Of a stretch of 64,000 nucleotides of DNA, positions 56,239 to 64,000 are shown in pieces. Source of the DNA: CAZUNO01 sp964621445 [NCBI: Candidatus Hadarchaeota archaeon] (GTDB taxonomy: Archaea; CAYQAE01; CAYVLA01); NCBI GenBank assembly GCA_964621445.1, contig CAZUNO010000005.1, positions 57,338-121,337 of the forward strand, written 5' to 3'. The notes below the pieces were generated by a model. The model did not search any database and was not told where the DNA came from. It saw only the letters and a list, made by a program, of their open reading frames with translations. How positions within the stretch are numbered: position 1 is the first letter of the stretch; each line of letters starts with the position of its first letter. The translations under genes were made by a program, and so were the position numbers.

Positions 56239-56643
56239 TTGAGCAACAGGAGACGTGGCATAAACTACGAAAGGAAGTTGGTGGACCTACTTCATGAAAT
56301 GGGCTATGCTGCGGTTAGGGTGGCCGGGAGCGGAGCCAAAGCCCTGCCTTGCCCCGACGTCGTTGCCTGTCATAAAGGGGACATACTGGCCATAGAGGTC
56401 AAGACCACGCGCAAGAACCAGGTCTACCTGTCGGACAACCAGGTCGATGATCTAAAGATCTATTCCAGGAATGCCGGGGCCAAGCCGCTGGTAGCCGTAA
56501 AATTCACCCATCTCGACTGGTATTTTCTAGAGCCATCCGAGATTCCCAGGACCGATGGAAGCGTATTGGTGGTCTCCAGGGATATGGCCACCCAGGAAGG
56601 GTTAACCTCCCTGGACATCAAGCCCATGACCGAGAAGGTGTAG
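56239..56643 (+). CDS. hjc: Holliday junction resolvase Hjc
   Basis: This 134-residue archaeal resolvase has the nuclease-fold residues in order: an early Glu in NYERKLVDLL, the Asp in CPDVVA, and the E-x-K in AIEVKTT (about residues 52-58). A C-terminal strand region with HLDWYFL follows. It cuts four-way DNA junctions as a dimer. The TTG start is followed three bases after the stop by pelA, so the two are probably cotranscribed. Confidence 0.93.
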   Translation: MSNRRRGINYERKLVDLLHEMGYAAVRVAGSGAKALPCPDVVACHKGDILAIEVKTTRKNQVYLSDNQVDDLKIYSRNAGAKPLVAVKFTHLDWYFLEPSEIPRTDGSVLVVSRDMATQEGLTSLDIKPMTEKV

Positions 56644-56645
56644 GT

Positions 56646-57716
56646 TTGCAGATCCTCAAATTGGATCTGAAGAATAACACGGTAAAGCTGAAAATCGATG
56701 ATATCGATGACCTTTGGGTCGTATACAACACCATCGAGCAGGGCGATCGTGTCCGCGCCAGGACCTTCAGAAGGGAAAAACTGGATAACCAGGACTCCCG
56801 TCCGGAGAGGCCCCAGAAGAAACCCGTATTCCTGACCATCCAGGTCGAGAAGGTGGAATTACACAAATACGTTAACATGGTCCGCCTCATAGGGAGGATA
56901 ATTGATGGTGTGGACGTTGGCAGTTATCACAGCATAAACGTTAGAGAGGGCACCGTATTCTCCATTGTGAGGGATTGGACAAGGAGCGAGATCGGGAATC
57001 TAAAGGAGGCGGTCAAGGACAGCAAGAGACCCTCCGTCCTGGTTGTGGCTCTGGAAGAGGGAGAGGCTACATTCGGACTGGTGAGGCAGAGGGGAATTGA
57101 CTTAATGGGCGATATATCGCATAACATCCCCGGGAAACGTGAGAAGGGTTCCCGCGAATCATCCCGGAAAGAGTTCTTTTCCCAGTTAGTCAATGGAATT
57201 CAAGATTTTGTCGAGTCCAGGAATACAGAATACGTGCTGATAGTTGGGCCCGAGCTAACCCGTACCGGATTCAGTAAATATGTACAGGAAAAGGGGCTAC
57301 TGGATGATGTTAACCTATCCTATGAGACCTGTTTTTCCCCCGGTGAGCCTGGGATATACGAGGCCATTCGAAGAGGTGCCGTCGATAGACTTGTAAAGAC
57401 CAGCCGGGTGTCCCAGGAGATGTCCTGGATGGAGGACCTGTTGGAGGAGATAGCAAAGGAGGGCAAGGCTACCTACGGTGCAGATCAGGTCGAAAACGCG
57501 GTAATGGCTGGGGCGGTGGACACCCTTCTGATTACCGATGAGTTTTTCCGTAAGCGGAGACGACGATCGGAGCGGCTTATGAACAAGGTCGAGGATTATT
57601 CGGGCCAGCACGTGTTGATAAGCACCGACCATCAGGGCGGTAAAAAGCTCCAATCTCTGGGAGGGGTGGCCGCAATCCTGAGGTACCAACTCCCCGACAC
57701 GGGGATAGGTTCCTAA
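56646..57716 (+). CDS. pelA: Pelota homologue, ribosome rescue factor
   Basis: This 356-residue protein has the three eRF1-like domains of Pelota/Dom34. The N-terminal domain carries KLKIDDIDDLWVVYNTIEQGD and the RRE loop. The central domain has VLIVGPELTRTGFSKYVQEKG. The C-terminal domain has GAVDTLLITDEFF. There is no GGQ motif, as expected for Pelota. With aEF1A or ABCE1 it splits stalled ribosomes. The start is TTG. Confidence 0.95.
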   Translation: MQILKLDLKNNTVKLKIDDIDDLWVVYNTIEQGDRVRARTFRREKLDNQDSRPERPQKKPVFLTIQVEKVELHKYVNMVRLIGRIIDGVDVGSYHSINVREGTVFSIVRDWTRSEIGNLKEAVKDSKRPSVLVVALEEGEATFGLVRQRGIDLMGDISHNIPGKREKGSRESSRKEFFSQLVNGIQDFVESRNTEYVLIVGPELTRTGFSKYVQEKGLLDDVNLSYETCFSPGEPGIYEAIRRGAVDRLVKTSRVSQEMSWMEDLLEEIAKEGKATYGADQVENAVMAGAVDTLLITDEFFRKRRRRSERLMNKVEDYSGQHVLISTDHQGGKKLQSLGGVAAILRYQLPDTGIGS

Positions 57717-57745
57717 AAACCTGTCAGGGAAAATACGAAACAAAC

Positions 57746-57753
57746 TTAAATAA
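57746..57753 (+). promoter_or_regulatory. TATA box for alba
   Basis: TTAAATAA lies about 79-86 bases before the alba ATG and would place the transcription start near 57778, at the perfect inverted repeat CGGGAC-ATG-GTCCCG (57774-57788). The leader ends with GGAGGT at 57820-57825. Confidence 0.45.
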
Positions 57754-57831
57754 CCAGATAAGGTCAAATCTTCCGGGACATGGTCCCGCTATCACGTCAA
57801 GAGACGGAGACATTTGCACGGAGGTACAAAG

Positions 57832-58143
57832 ATGAAAGAAAACACAGTGTATATCGGAAAAAAGAAATTGATGAACTATGTACTGGCCATCGTTACGCAG
57901 TTCAACTCGGCGAACGCGGACGAAGTTGTAGTAAAGGCCAGAGGGAGAGCCATAAGTACTGCAGTTGATACATGCGAGGTTACCAAAAACCGTTTCCTTC
58001 CCGACCTGGTCTACAAGGACATTAAGTTGTCAACGGAGACAGCGAAGAGAGACGACGGAAGTGAGCTCAACGTTTCGTCGTTCGAGGCCATCCTGAGCCG
58101 GGGTAATCCGGAATCCAAGAAAAAGGAAAACGACTCCGAATAA
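57832..58143 (+). CDS. albA: Alba DNA/RNA-binding chromatin protein
   Basis: This 103-residue Alba protein begins NTVYIGKKKLMNYVLAI and has VVVKARGRAISTAVDTCEV, with the conserved Lys in the first strand-loop (KKK at about residues 9-11). Alba dimers coat chromosomal DNA and RNA. The ATG at 57832 is chosen because GGAGGT lies six bases upstream. The C-terminal tail is short and charged. Confidence 0.95.
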   Translation: MKENTVYIGKKKLMNYVLAIVTQFNSANADEVVVKARGRAISTAVDTCEVTKNRFLPDLVYKDIKLSTETAKRDDGSELNVSSFEAILSRGNPESKKKENDSE

Positions 58144-58221
58144 TTTCCCGATTAGTTTTCCTTCACAGGTACCGCTTGATCTGAGTAATAGATAATAGAG
58201 CTTGGCGGTTCCGGCCTATTA

Positions 58222-59403
58222 ATGAGGGTACTTATCGTCACCTGGGTCTTCCCAACCCACGGTGGGGTGTTCAACTTCCTGGAGAAGGTCATATCCGGCC
58301 TTTCCGGGGGAGAACACGAGTTCGAAGTGGTGGCCGTGGAGCCAAGTCCCGAAGCACGTAGGGAGTGCAACTATCTACCCGAACACCAGATACACACGGT
58401 TTCCCAGGTAGCCCTCCCAAGTCCCCTTTCCTTCCCTCTCATCGGAATGATCTTGACCGTCGTGGGAATCGCCAGGAGGGGGAATTTCGATGTTATCTTC
58501 TGCCAGGACCCCATGTTTGCGGGCATCCCATCCCTAATCGCGTCCGGGATAACTGGCATCCCCCTGCTGGTGGCCGACCACGGGCTGGTCAAGAATTTCA
58601 AGAAGGAGGAATATTGGAGAAATTTCGGTTTTCAACTCATCATCATATGGAGGATAATATCCCTAATGGTGATGAAACCGGTGTTTAAGATCTCGTCTGG
58701 GATCTATGCCCCCGGCGAAGATGTGGCCAACGCCGTTCGCGGGCTATTCGGGAGGGAACTAACGGGGAAGATCACGGTCTTTCCAATAGGCATCGATACG
58801 GAGCGCTATCAGCCCGAAGCTGACCTTGGAAGTGAGATTAGACGGGGTCTATCCATCAAAAAAGGTCCTGTGGCCACTTTTGTAGGACGCCTACACATCG
58901 AAAGTGGGCTAGATACACTGATAGAGGCCGCCTCCGGGTTTGATGAAGATACCCTACCCATTTTTCTGATCGTGGGGGACGGGAATCTAAAAACGGGCTA
59001 TGAACGGCTGGCCAGGGAGAAAAGCGGCGGTAATTTCATCTTCCTGGGATACAGAGAGGATGTAAACCCATACCTGGCGGCCTCGGACATCTTCGTTTTC
59101 CCCAAGATCTTCGCAGGGGGTCACTCCGTTGCCCTCAGGGAGGCTATGGCAGCATCTCTGCCCTGTATAGCAACTTCAGGAGTCGATTCACACGATGAGA
59201 TAATCGATGACGGTAAGAACGGAATTCTGGTCAGCCCCGGCGCGAGCTGGGAACTCCATAAGGCCCTTAAGGACCTCCTTGATAATCCATCCCTCAGGGC
59301 CAAACTGGGAACCGCCGCCAGGAACTACGTAATTGAGAGGTACGGCATGAAGATCTTCCTGGACAACGTGAAGCGTCTATTGTCATCACTCGAGGAGAGA
59401 TGA
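58222..59403 (+). CDS. GT4 glycosyltransferase
   Basis: This 393-residue GT-B enzyme has the N-terminal glycine-rich PTHGGVFNFLEKV loop (residues about 11-23), GRLHIESGLDTLIEAA near 217, and the donor-site motif HSVALREAMAASLPCIAT (about 300-317) with its E-x7-E type arrangement. It transfers a sugar from a nucleotide donor. With the next two GT4 genes and the GT-C-like gene it forms a glycan-assembly cluster, probably for surface glycoproteins or lipids. Its end overlaps the convergent GT4 gene by 18 bases. Confidence 0.88.
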   Translation: MRVLIVTWVFPTHGGVFNFLEKVISGLSGGEHEFEVVAVEPSPEARRECNYLPEHQIHTVSQVALPSPLSFPLIGMILTVVGIARRGNFDVIFCQDPMFAGIPSLIASGITGIPLLVADHGLVKNFKKEEYWRNFGFQLIIIWRIISLMVMKPVFKISSGIYAPGEDVANAVRGLFGRELTGKITVFPIGIDTERYQPEADLGSEIRRGLSIKKGPVATFVGRLHIESGLDTLIEAASGFDEDTLPIFLIVGDGNLKTGYERLAREKSGGNFIFLGYREDVNPYLAASDIFVFPKIFAGGHSVALREAMAASLPCIATSGVDSHDEIIDDGKNGILVSPGASWELHKALKDLLDNPSLRAKLGTAARNYVIERYGMKIFLDNVKRLLSSLEER

Positions 59404-60525
59404 ATACCCATCCACTAGTCTTCCGGCCATTTTTCTCCAGTTATACCTGTTTTGGGCATCCAAGGCAGCCCGGCTCATCCTATCGTAGATATCATCATCC
59501 ATAATGGTTCTAATCGAGTCGGCCACCTCCTCCACTTTCTCCGGGTCCACTGCGAGGCCATTTCCCTCCGCTTTTACTATCCTGCTTTTCTCCCCCAGGT
59601 CGGAGACCAGAATTGGTTTTCCGGCCGCAATCGACTCGAAAAGCTTGTTGGGAACGGTTAGCACGTTATTAGGATCGTTCCCCTTGTATAGAGCAAACAG
59701 AAGATCGCTGGCCAGATCATAGGCGGGAACCAGGGTGGGATCGATCTCTCCTCCAAATATGACCCGGTCATCGACCTCAAGCTTCCCTACCATGCTCCGT
59801 AATTTCCCCTCGATGGGGCCATATCCCCCTATAAACAAGTTAACTCCCTCCAGCATTGAAACCGCCCGGACGGCCTCCTCCAAGCCCCGGTTGGGAAACA
59901 GACCACCGATGTAAACCATTAGAAACTCCTCGTCAGATGCCAGTGATTCGCGAAGCCCCTCTACCTCCTCCTCCGGACATGAGAAGGGCTCGAAACAATT
60001 CATCACCGTTATCACCCTCTTACCCCCGCTCTCCCGGGCAATACCGGCTATGGGCGTGCTGGTGGCCAGAACCATGTCCGCCCTCCTGATGAGAAACGGC
60101 TCCAGGAGCCTCAGTATGCGGACCAGAGGTCGGGGAGCGAAGGTTGATATGAAATCCGGGTAGGACTCGTGCATATCGTAGACCAGCCTGATGGATTTCA
60201 ATCTTGTAACGATTAGTCCGGGGACCATGGTGTCCATGTCGTGGCAGTGAACCGCATCCAGGTCGCTTCCAAGGCCAGCAAGGATCAGGTGGATATAGAA
60301 AAGAATAAAGCCGGGTACCAGTGACAGAAACTCCCCGTAGTCAGCCCGGATCGGGTGACGAATGACCCTCACCCCATCAAATTCCTCCTCAAGGGGCAGC
60401 TTGCATTCCCTATCCCAGGCCTGAACGCATACCTGGTGACCGTTATCAACTAGGCTCCTTGCTTCCCGGAGGACCCTGAGGTCGGGCTTAAACGGATTGG
60501 CCAGGAACATCGATATCCTAGACAC
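59386..60525 (-). CDS. GT4 glycosyltransferase
   Basis: This GT-B enzyme of about 379 residues has MFLANPFKPDLRVLREA at the N-terminus and a CHDMDT segment. The donor side includes YIGGLFPNRGLEEAV and the C-terminal PNKLFESIAAGKPILVSDLGEK. The GTG at 60525 gives the usual family N-terminus; the frame remains open to 60579. The acceptor is unknown. It is on the opposite strand from its neighbours, so it has its own promoter between 60526 and 60632. Confidence 0.85.
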   Translation of the reverse strand: MSRISMFLANPFKPDLRVLREARSLVDNGHQVCVQAWDRECKLPLEEEFDGVRVIRHPIRADYGEFLSLVPGFILFYIHLILAGLGSDLDAVHCHDMDTMVPGLIVTRLKSIRLVYDMHESYPDFISTFAPRPLVRILRLLEPFLIRRADMVLATSTPIAGIARESGGKRVITVMNCFEPFSCPEEEVEGLRESLASDEEFLMVYIGGLFPNRGLEEAVRAVSMLEGVNLFIGGYGPIEGKLRSMVGKLEVDDRVIFGGEIDPTLVPAYDLASDLLFALYKGNDPNNVLTVPNKLFESIAAGKPILVSDLGEKSRIVKAEGNGLAVDPEKVEEVADSIRTIMDDDIYDRMSRAALDAQNRYNWRKMAGRLVDGYSSLLE

Positions 60526-60632
60526 TGGGAAATAGTGAAATGGCCACAAGGTAAAAGCTTTCCCCCAGGCAGAGATCATTTATCATGGAGGACCTTATTG
60601 TCTTTCCTCTAGCAGCCATGAAGTGTTCGTGA

Positions 60633-61778
60633 ATGAAGATTCTCATCGTGCCGGCCATTGATTGGTTTACGGCCCTGGAGAACAGGGTTCACCACCTAGT
60701 TAGATGCTGGCAGGAGAATCACGAGATACACGTCGTGCACCTGCCCCTGGGAGGGGAACCGCTTAGAGAGCCTGGTGGAGAGGTCATGCATACCTTCTCG
60801 ACGGCCAGGACCAGCAGCCTGCTAACCTATTACATTATGAACTTCATTCCCCAGGTGCTTCAGATAGTCCGGCTAATCAGGTCCAACAACATAGACCTGG
60901 TGGTTACCACCAACCTATCAGCCGGCACCGCGGCCATACTTGCGGCAAGGATATGTAATGTGCCCTCGATATTCGACTACTGTGATTACCTCCCGGCATT
61001 CTCTCATTATGCCGGCGTGTCATCAATCCTGCAACCCATATTGGGGTTCATCGGCGAACTGCTGACCATACTCAACTTCAGGCTCTCGGAGGTTACCGTG
61101 GTCATCGGTAAAAGGCTGATGGAGCATGCCCAGGACTACTCCGACGCCGTTCTCGAGGTCCCGAACGGGGTCGATGAGCGGAGATTTAGGGTCAAAGAGG
61201 AGTGGCGCCCAGGGGATAACCCGGTTCTGGGATATGTAGGAATACTTGAATTCTTCGTTAACCTGGGAACGGTCATCGACGCGCTCAAGTACCTTGATCG
61301 TTTTCGCCTGGTGGTAGTGGGCTCAGGTCGGGAGATGGGTAACCTGGTAGAATACGCCCAAAGGAGCGGGGTGAAGGAGAGGGTAAAGTTCGTGGGAAGG
61401 GTTCCTTACCAGAGGGTAGGGCGTTGGATCCAATCCATGGACGCGTGTCTGCTCCCTTTCTCCAGTAGCGACCTGACGGAATCCGCCCTGCCCCTGAAGG
61501 TACACGAGTACGCAGTTTGTCGCAGGCCGGTCATTGCCTCACCCCTTTTCGAGGTGGTTAGGATGTTTGGCGAGCTCCTACTATACGCCCGGGGACCCAG
61601 GGAGATCGCTTCGAAGGTGCAAAATCTTCTAAGCAATAGGACTGAAACTAGAAGAAGGATAAGGAGGGCCTACATCCGAGCTGCCGTCACCTACAGATGG
61701 AGCCGGTTCGGATCCCGATACGAAAAAGCATTTTCCAGGGCCCTGGGCGGGGGTGAGGCGTATAGACATGAACATTAA
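60633..61778 (+). CDS. GT4-like glycosyltransferase
   Basis: This 381-residue protein has the GT-B plan, with GYVGILEFFVNLGTVIDALKYL, FVGRVPYQRVGRWIQSMDACLLPFS, and the donor motif LPLKVHEYAVCRRPVIASPLFE near residue 290. The membrane-associating hydrophobic segment near 135-150 is typical of lipid-linked substrates. Its 3' end overlaps the GT-C-like gene, so the two are probably translated together. Confidence 0.85.
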   Translation: MKILIVPAIDWFTALENRVHHLVRCWQENHEIHVVHLPLGGEPLREPGGEVMHTFSTARTSSLLTYYIMNFIPQVLQIVRLIRSNNIDLVVTTNLSAGTAAILAARICNVPSIFDYCDYLPAFSHYAGVSSILQPILGFIGELLTILNFRLSEVTVVIGKRLMEHAQDYSDAVLEVPNGVDERRFRVKEEWRPGDNPVLGYVGILEFFVNLGTVIDALKYLDRFRLVVVGSGREMGNLVEYAQRSGVKERVKFVGRVPYQRVGRWIQSMDACLLPFSSSDLTESALPLKVHEYAVCRRPVIASPLFEVVRMFGELLLYARGPREIASKVQNLLSNRTETRRRIRRAYIRAAVTYRWSRFGSRYEKAFSRALGGGEAYRHEH

Positions 61779-63561
61779 TCCTGTTCGGGGAAATGGCCTA
61801 AGCCTAGGGCTGCTCCTAATACTGATATTGGCCCTCTCGGCAACTACCAGGCTTTACTTTCTCACCACCTGGGATCAAATTCCCACCAGTGACCCTTATC
61901 ACTTCATCGGATGGACCTCGGGCGTTGACCAATCAAGTCATCTTGATTTCCCTGGATCCGAGGACAGGGCCTACGGACAATATCCGGACGGTTACCCAAT
62001 TCTACTTCAATTTCTCTCCACCACGGGCGATATCTCGCTGGTCCCCCTATCCAAGTTCCTTCCGGTCATCGTCGGATCGATGTGCACCCTGCCCGTCTTC
62101 CTCGTGTTCCGGAAATTGACGCGGAGGTCCCTCTATCAGCTCGCCGGGACGGTGATGGTGGTCTTCTCCCTGGCATTTCTCAAATACACATCGGTCTCGA
62201 TCCCCAATATGATGGGCCTCTATCTTTTCTGTCTCGCCGCATGGATTGCCCTCAGATTGGATAGGCAGGGAAAGAGGATGTTAGCCATGCTCGGCTTCTT
62301 GGTGCTAGCGGTATCACGCATTCATTACCTTTCCCTGGTCTGTATCGGGGTCCTCCTGGCCATAGTCATTTCCAGGAAGCTGATGGTCAGGGCATCCGGG
62401 CAGGAGTTCGACCCCCGACGTATGGCCTTTATTCTCATAGTGGCCCTTGTGGCGGGAATCTTGGCCTGGACCGCCGCGTACCGAGTGATGTACATGCTCT
62501 ACGGAATAGACATCACCAGCCAGCCGCCGGCCAGGTTGAGCCTGGTTCTAAGCTTCCTGGGCTATCCCTTGATATTCGGGGTTTTACAGATACTTTTCGT
62601 ACCCCTGGGCTTAATTCACCTGGCAAAGGACTATATCTCCAGGCACTTCACGAGCGAGGATGGAAATCTCAACCTCGATCCAGTTCTGATCTTGGCCCTG
62701 TTTTTGGTGTTCCTCCTATTTGCCTCTGGTTTCCTGAAGGTGGAGTACTACCCCTTTAGATTCAATTGCTTTCTGATCCTTCCCCTGGTCATGGTATCGA
62801 TCCTTGGCCTTCTGTTGGCCAGGGGGCTCTTGATGGATTCTCCGCTCCGTGCTTTTGCGTGGATGGTGATCCCCCTCACCGTTTTGATGGTCATCATTCA
62901 GCCCCTGGCGGCCTCGATCATTCCATTTGACGATGGAGAACCCTTCCTGCCCTGGGAACAGGAATACGGTGAAACCGAGATGCCGGCATTGAGAAGCTGG
63001 ATGGAGGAAAAGCTGCTTTGCACGGAGTTCAATCGGAGCGGTGGCCCTGAGTCTAAATCCCTTCCCCGCCGGGAGATGGTCATGGCCGATTGGGTTCGGT
63101 CAAGGGCCCTGAACGCCTTCGGGTTCGACAGCGTCCACATACACTGGTGGTTTTTCCAGGGTTGGTACGACCTCCAGAGGGAGCCCTTCAGGTATAGAAG
63201 CCTTGACATCTATGCCGGGAACTCAAGTCAAGCTCTGGATAGACTCGCCGGGCTTTACCTGAGGAAGGCCACCGGGAGCACCGGTGACTGGTATTATCAT
63301 TACAAGTACATATACACCAGCAAGTGGCTGGGCGAGGTCATGGTCAATGACTTCGGTCTACAGCCTAACTTCACCAAGTTCGACAACTATGATGGCTCGC
63401 TACTCTATGACTGGAGGCGTAGCTCTTCCCAGGGTGACAGGGTTATCGCCGAAAGCGAAAGGGCTCTTGGAGCACCTTACATGCTGCCACCATTCGACCG
63501 GCTTTACTCCTCACCAGGGGTCGGGATTTACCTATTCCCGGATTTGAAAAGGGTCATCTAG
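61753..63561 (+). CDS. Polytopic membrane protein, GT-C / dolichol-sugar transferase-like
   Basis: This 602-residue protein has about ten to twelve membrane helices and a soluble C-terminal domain of about 190 residues. The first external loop reads TSDPYHFIGW and later YGQYPDGYPILLQFL. This is the position of the catalytic acidic motif in GT39/STT3-type GT-C enzymes. No WWDYG is present, so it is not the oligosaccharyltransferase AglB. A sugar-lipid glycosyltransferase or flippase-like role fits the cluster. The start is GTG 61753 or ATG 61768. Confidence 0.75.
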   Translation: MRRIDMNINPVRGNGLSLGLLLILILALSATTRLYFLTTWDQIPTSDPYHFIGWTSGVDQSSHLDFPGSEDRAYGQYPDGYPILLQFLSTTGDISLVPLSKFLPVIVGSMCTLPVFLVFRKLTRRSLYQLAGTVMVVFSLAFLKYTSVSIPNMMGLYLFCLAAWIALRLDRQGKRMLAMLGFLVLAVSRIHYLSLVCIGVLLAIVISRKLMVRASGQEFDPRRMAFILIVALVAGILAWTAAYRVMYMLYGIDITSQPPARLSLVLSFLGYPLIFGVLQILFVPLGLIHLAKDYISRHFTSEDGNLNLDPVLILALFLVFLLFASGFLKVEYYPFRFNCFLILPLVMVSILGLLLARGLLMDSPLRAFAWMVIPLTVLMVIIQPLAASIIPFDDGEPFLPWEQEYGETEMPALRSWMEEKLLCTEFNRSGGPESKSLPRREMVMADWVRSRALNAFGFDSVHIHWWFFQGWYDLQREPFRYRSLDIYAGNSSQALDRLAGLYLRKATGSTGDWYYHYKYIYTSKWLGEVMVNDFGLQPNFTKFDNYDGSLLYDWRRSSSQGDRVIAESERALGAPYMLPPFDRLYSSPGVGIYLFPDLKRVI

Positions 63562-63565
63562 AAAC

Positions 63566-64000
63566 TTAACGGAGGTCCATAGCCAACAGTCCCTTAAACG
63601 CCCCCGTGATAAGGAAAAATACCGGTAATAAGAGATCCTTGAACCAGGAAAGCTCCACCACCTCTATCCTCCATAGTCGGACTCTCCCTCCCCCATTTTC
63701 CACCGAAGCCAGCAGCTTTCCGTCCTTTGAGAAGGCCATGTCATATGGATCGTCAAATCCCGCTTCTCCCGGCACGCCGCTAAATCCCCCCAGGTGATCC
63801 CCATTTGAGTTGAAGAAATATATCCTGTCGGCTCCAAAATCTGCGACCGCCACCATGCCATTTTCTGACACATCTATGCCCACTGGTCGGGTAAATCTAA
63901 GCCTGCTCTGTATATCCCATATGGTGGAGTTGAAGGAGAAATCGGGATTGAAAATTTGAACCCTCCTCACATATCCCTCGGGTTCCAGATATGCGTCAAC
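63566..64000 (-). CDS. NHL-repeat beta-propeller protein, partial
   Basis: The frame is open to the window edge, so only the C-terminal 144 residues are seen. It contains NHL-type blades (FTRPVGIDVSENGMVAVADFGADRIYFF, then FDDPYDMAFSKDGKLLASV), followed by a membrane helix (LLLPVFFLITGAFKGLLA). The propeller should lie outside and be anchored at the C-terminus. Its stop is four bases from that of the convergent GT-C-like gene. Confidence 0.75.
   Translation of the reverse strand, partial: VDAYLEPEGYVRRVQIFNPDFSFNSTIWDIQSRLRFTRPVGIDVSENGMVAVADFGADRIYFFNSNGDHLGGFSGVPGEAGFDDPYDMAFSKDGKLLASVENGGGRVRLWRIEVVELSWFKDLLLPVFFLITGAFKGLLAMDLR

Noticed and set aside
61753-63561. Oligosaccharyltransferase AglB
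   Set aside because: There is no WWDYG motif and the C-terminal domain is too short; only general GT-C features are visible.
1-64000. CRISPR array, tRNA, rRNA or insertion sequence
   Set aside because: No regularly spaced short repeats, no cloverleaf-like segments in the gaps, and no transposase or terminal repeats were found by eye. A short RNA gene could still be missed.

Overview
The window is archaeal chromosomal DNA. Every core information-processing gene is of the archaeal type: AlaRS with the archaeal N-terminus, ThrRS with the archaeal editing domain, LeuRS, family-B DNA polymerase, topoisomerase VI subunit B, Alba, Hjc, Pelota, DTD2, and the FtsZ / SecE-Spt5-L11-L1-L10-L12 cluster. 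Gene order and content point to a euryarchaeal lineage, possibly related to Thermoplasmatota. That placement is inference; no rRNA gene is present to fix it. The genome is compact. The longest gap between genes is about 260 bp (52074-52332), so no stretch of 300 bases lacks a gene. TTG start codons are frequent, and several convergent gene pairs share a 4-base palindromic stop.

Layout. 1-11895: the end of one protein, then three very large exported repeat proteins (Ig-like or cadherin-like, TIG-like, PKD and jelly-roll domains) rich in N-glycosylation sequons. 11921-18269: DUF89 phosphatase-like protein, winged-helix protein, HemK/Mtq2-like methyltransferase, FGGY sugar kinase divergent from a GfcR-like regulator coupled to phosphoglycerate kinase, and a small exported protein with a strong hairpin/T-run terminator. 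18400-23064: LeuRS, an RCK-DHH fusion and a winged-helix regulator. 23164-29269: a carbohydrate-type locus with UroD-family protein, GH38 alpha-mannosidase, alpha/beta hydrolase, cupin and a membrane BACON-like protein. 29309-36544: translation, secretion and division block (AlaRS, L12, L10, L1, L11, Spt5, SecE, FtsZ). SecE is only 54 codons. 36704-47672: DTD2, a membrane GT-C-like protein coupled to a GT2 glycosyltransferase, Pno1-like KH protein, Top6B without an adjacent Top6A, ThrRS and PolB. 47740-52073: an operon-like AAA+/VWA membrane system. 52333-57716: an unknown coiled-coil protein, M28 peptidase, exported protein, RimI, Hjc and Pelota. 57832-64000: Alba, three GT4 glycosyltransferases, a GT-C-like membrane protein and the end of a beta-propeller protein.

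The best candidate for an undescribed system is 47740-52073. An intact BchI/MoxR-like ATPase is translationally coupled to a BchD-like protein. The BchD-like protein has a degenerate AAA domain and an intact VWA MIDAS, but it is split by two membrane helices around a sequon-rich external loop. A small two-helix membrane protein follows. This looks like a chelatase-type ATPase/VWA machine rebuilt as a membrane-spanning device. The glycosyltransferases at 58-63 kb (and 37.6-40.3 kb) and the glycosylation-rich surface proteins at 0-12 kb fit a cell with a heavily N-glycosylated envelope; the GH38 locus may serve glycan turnover.
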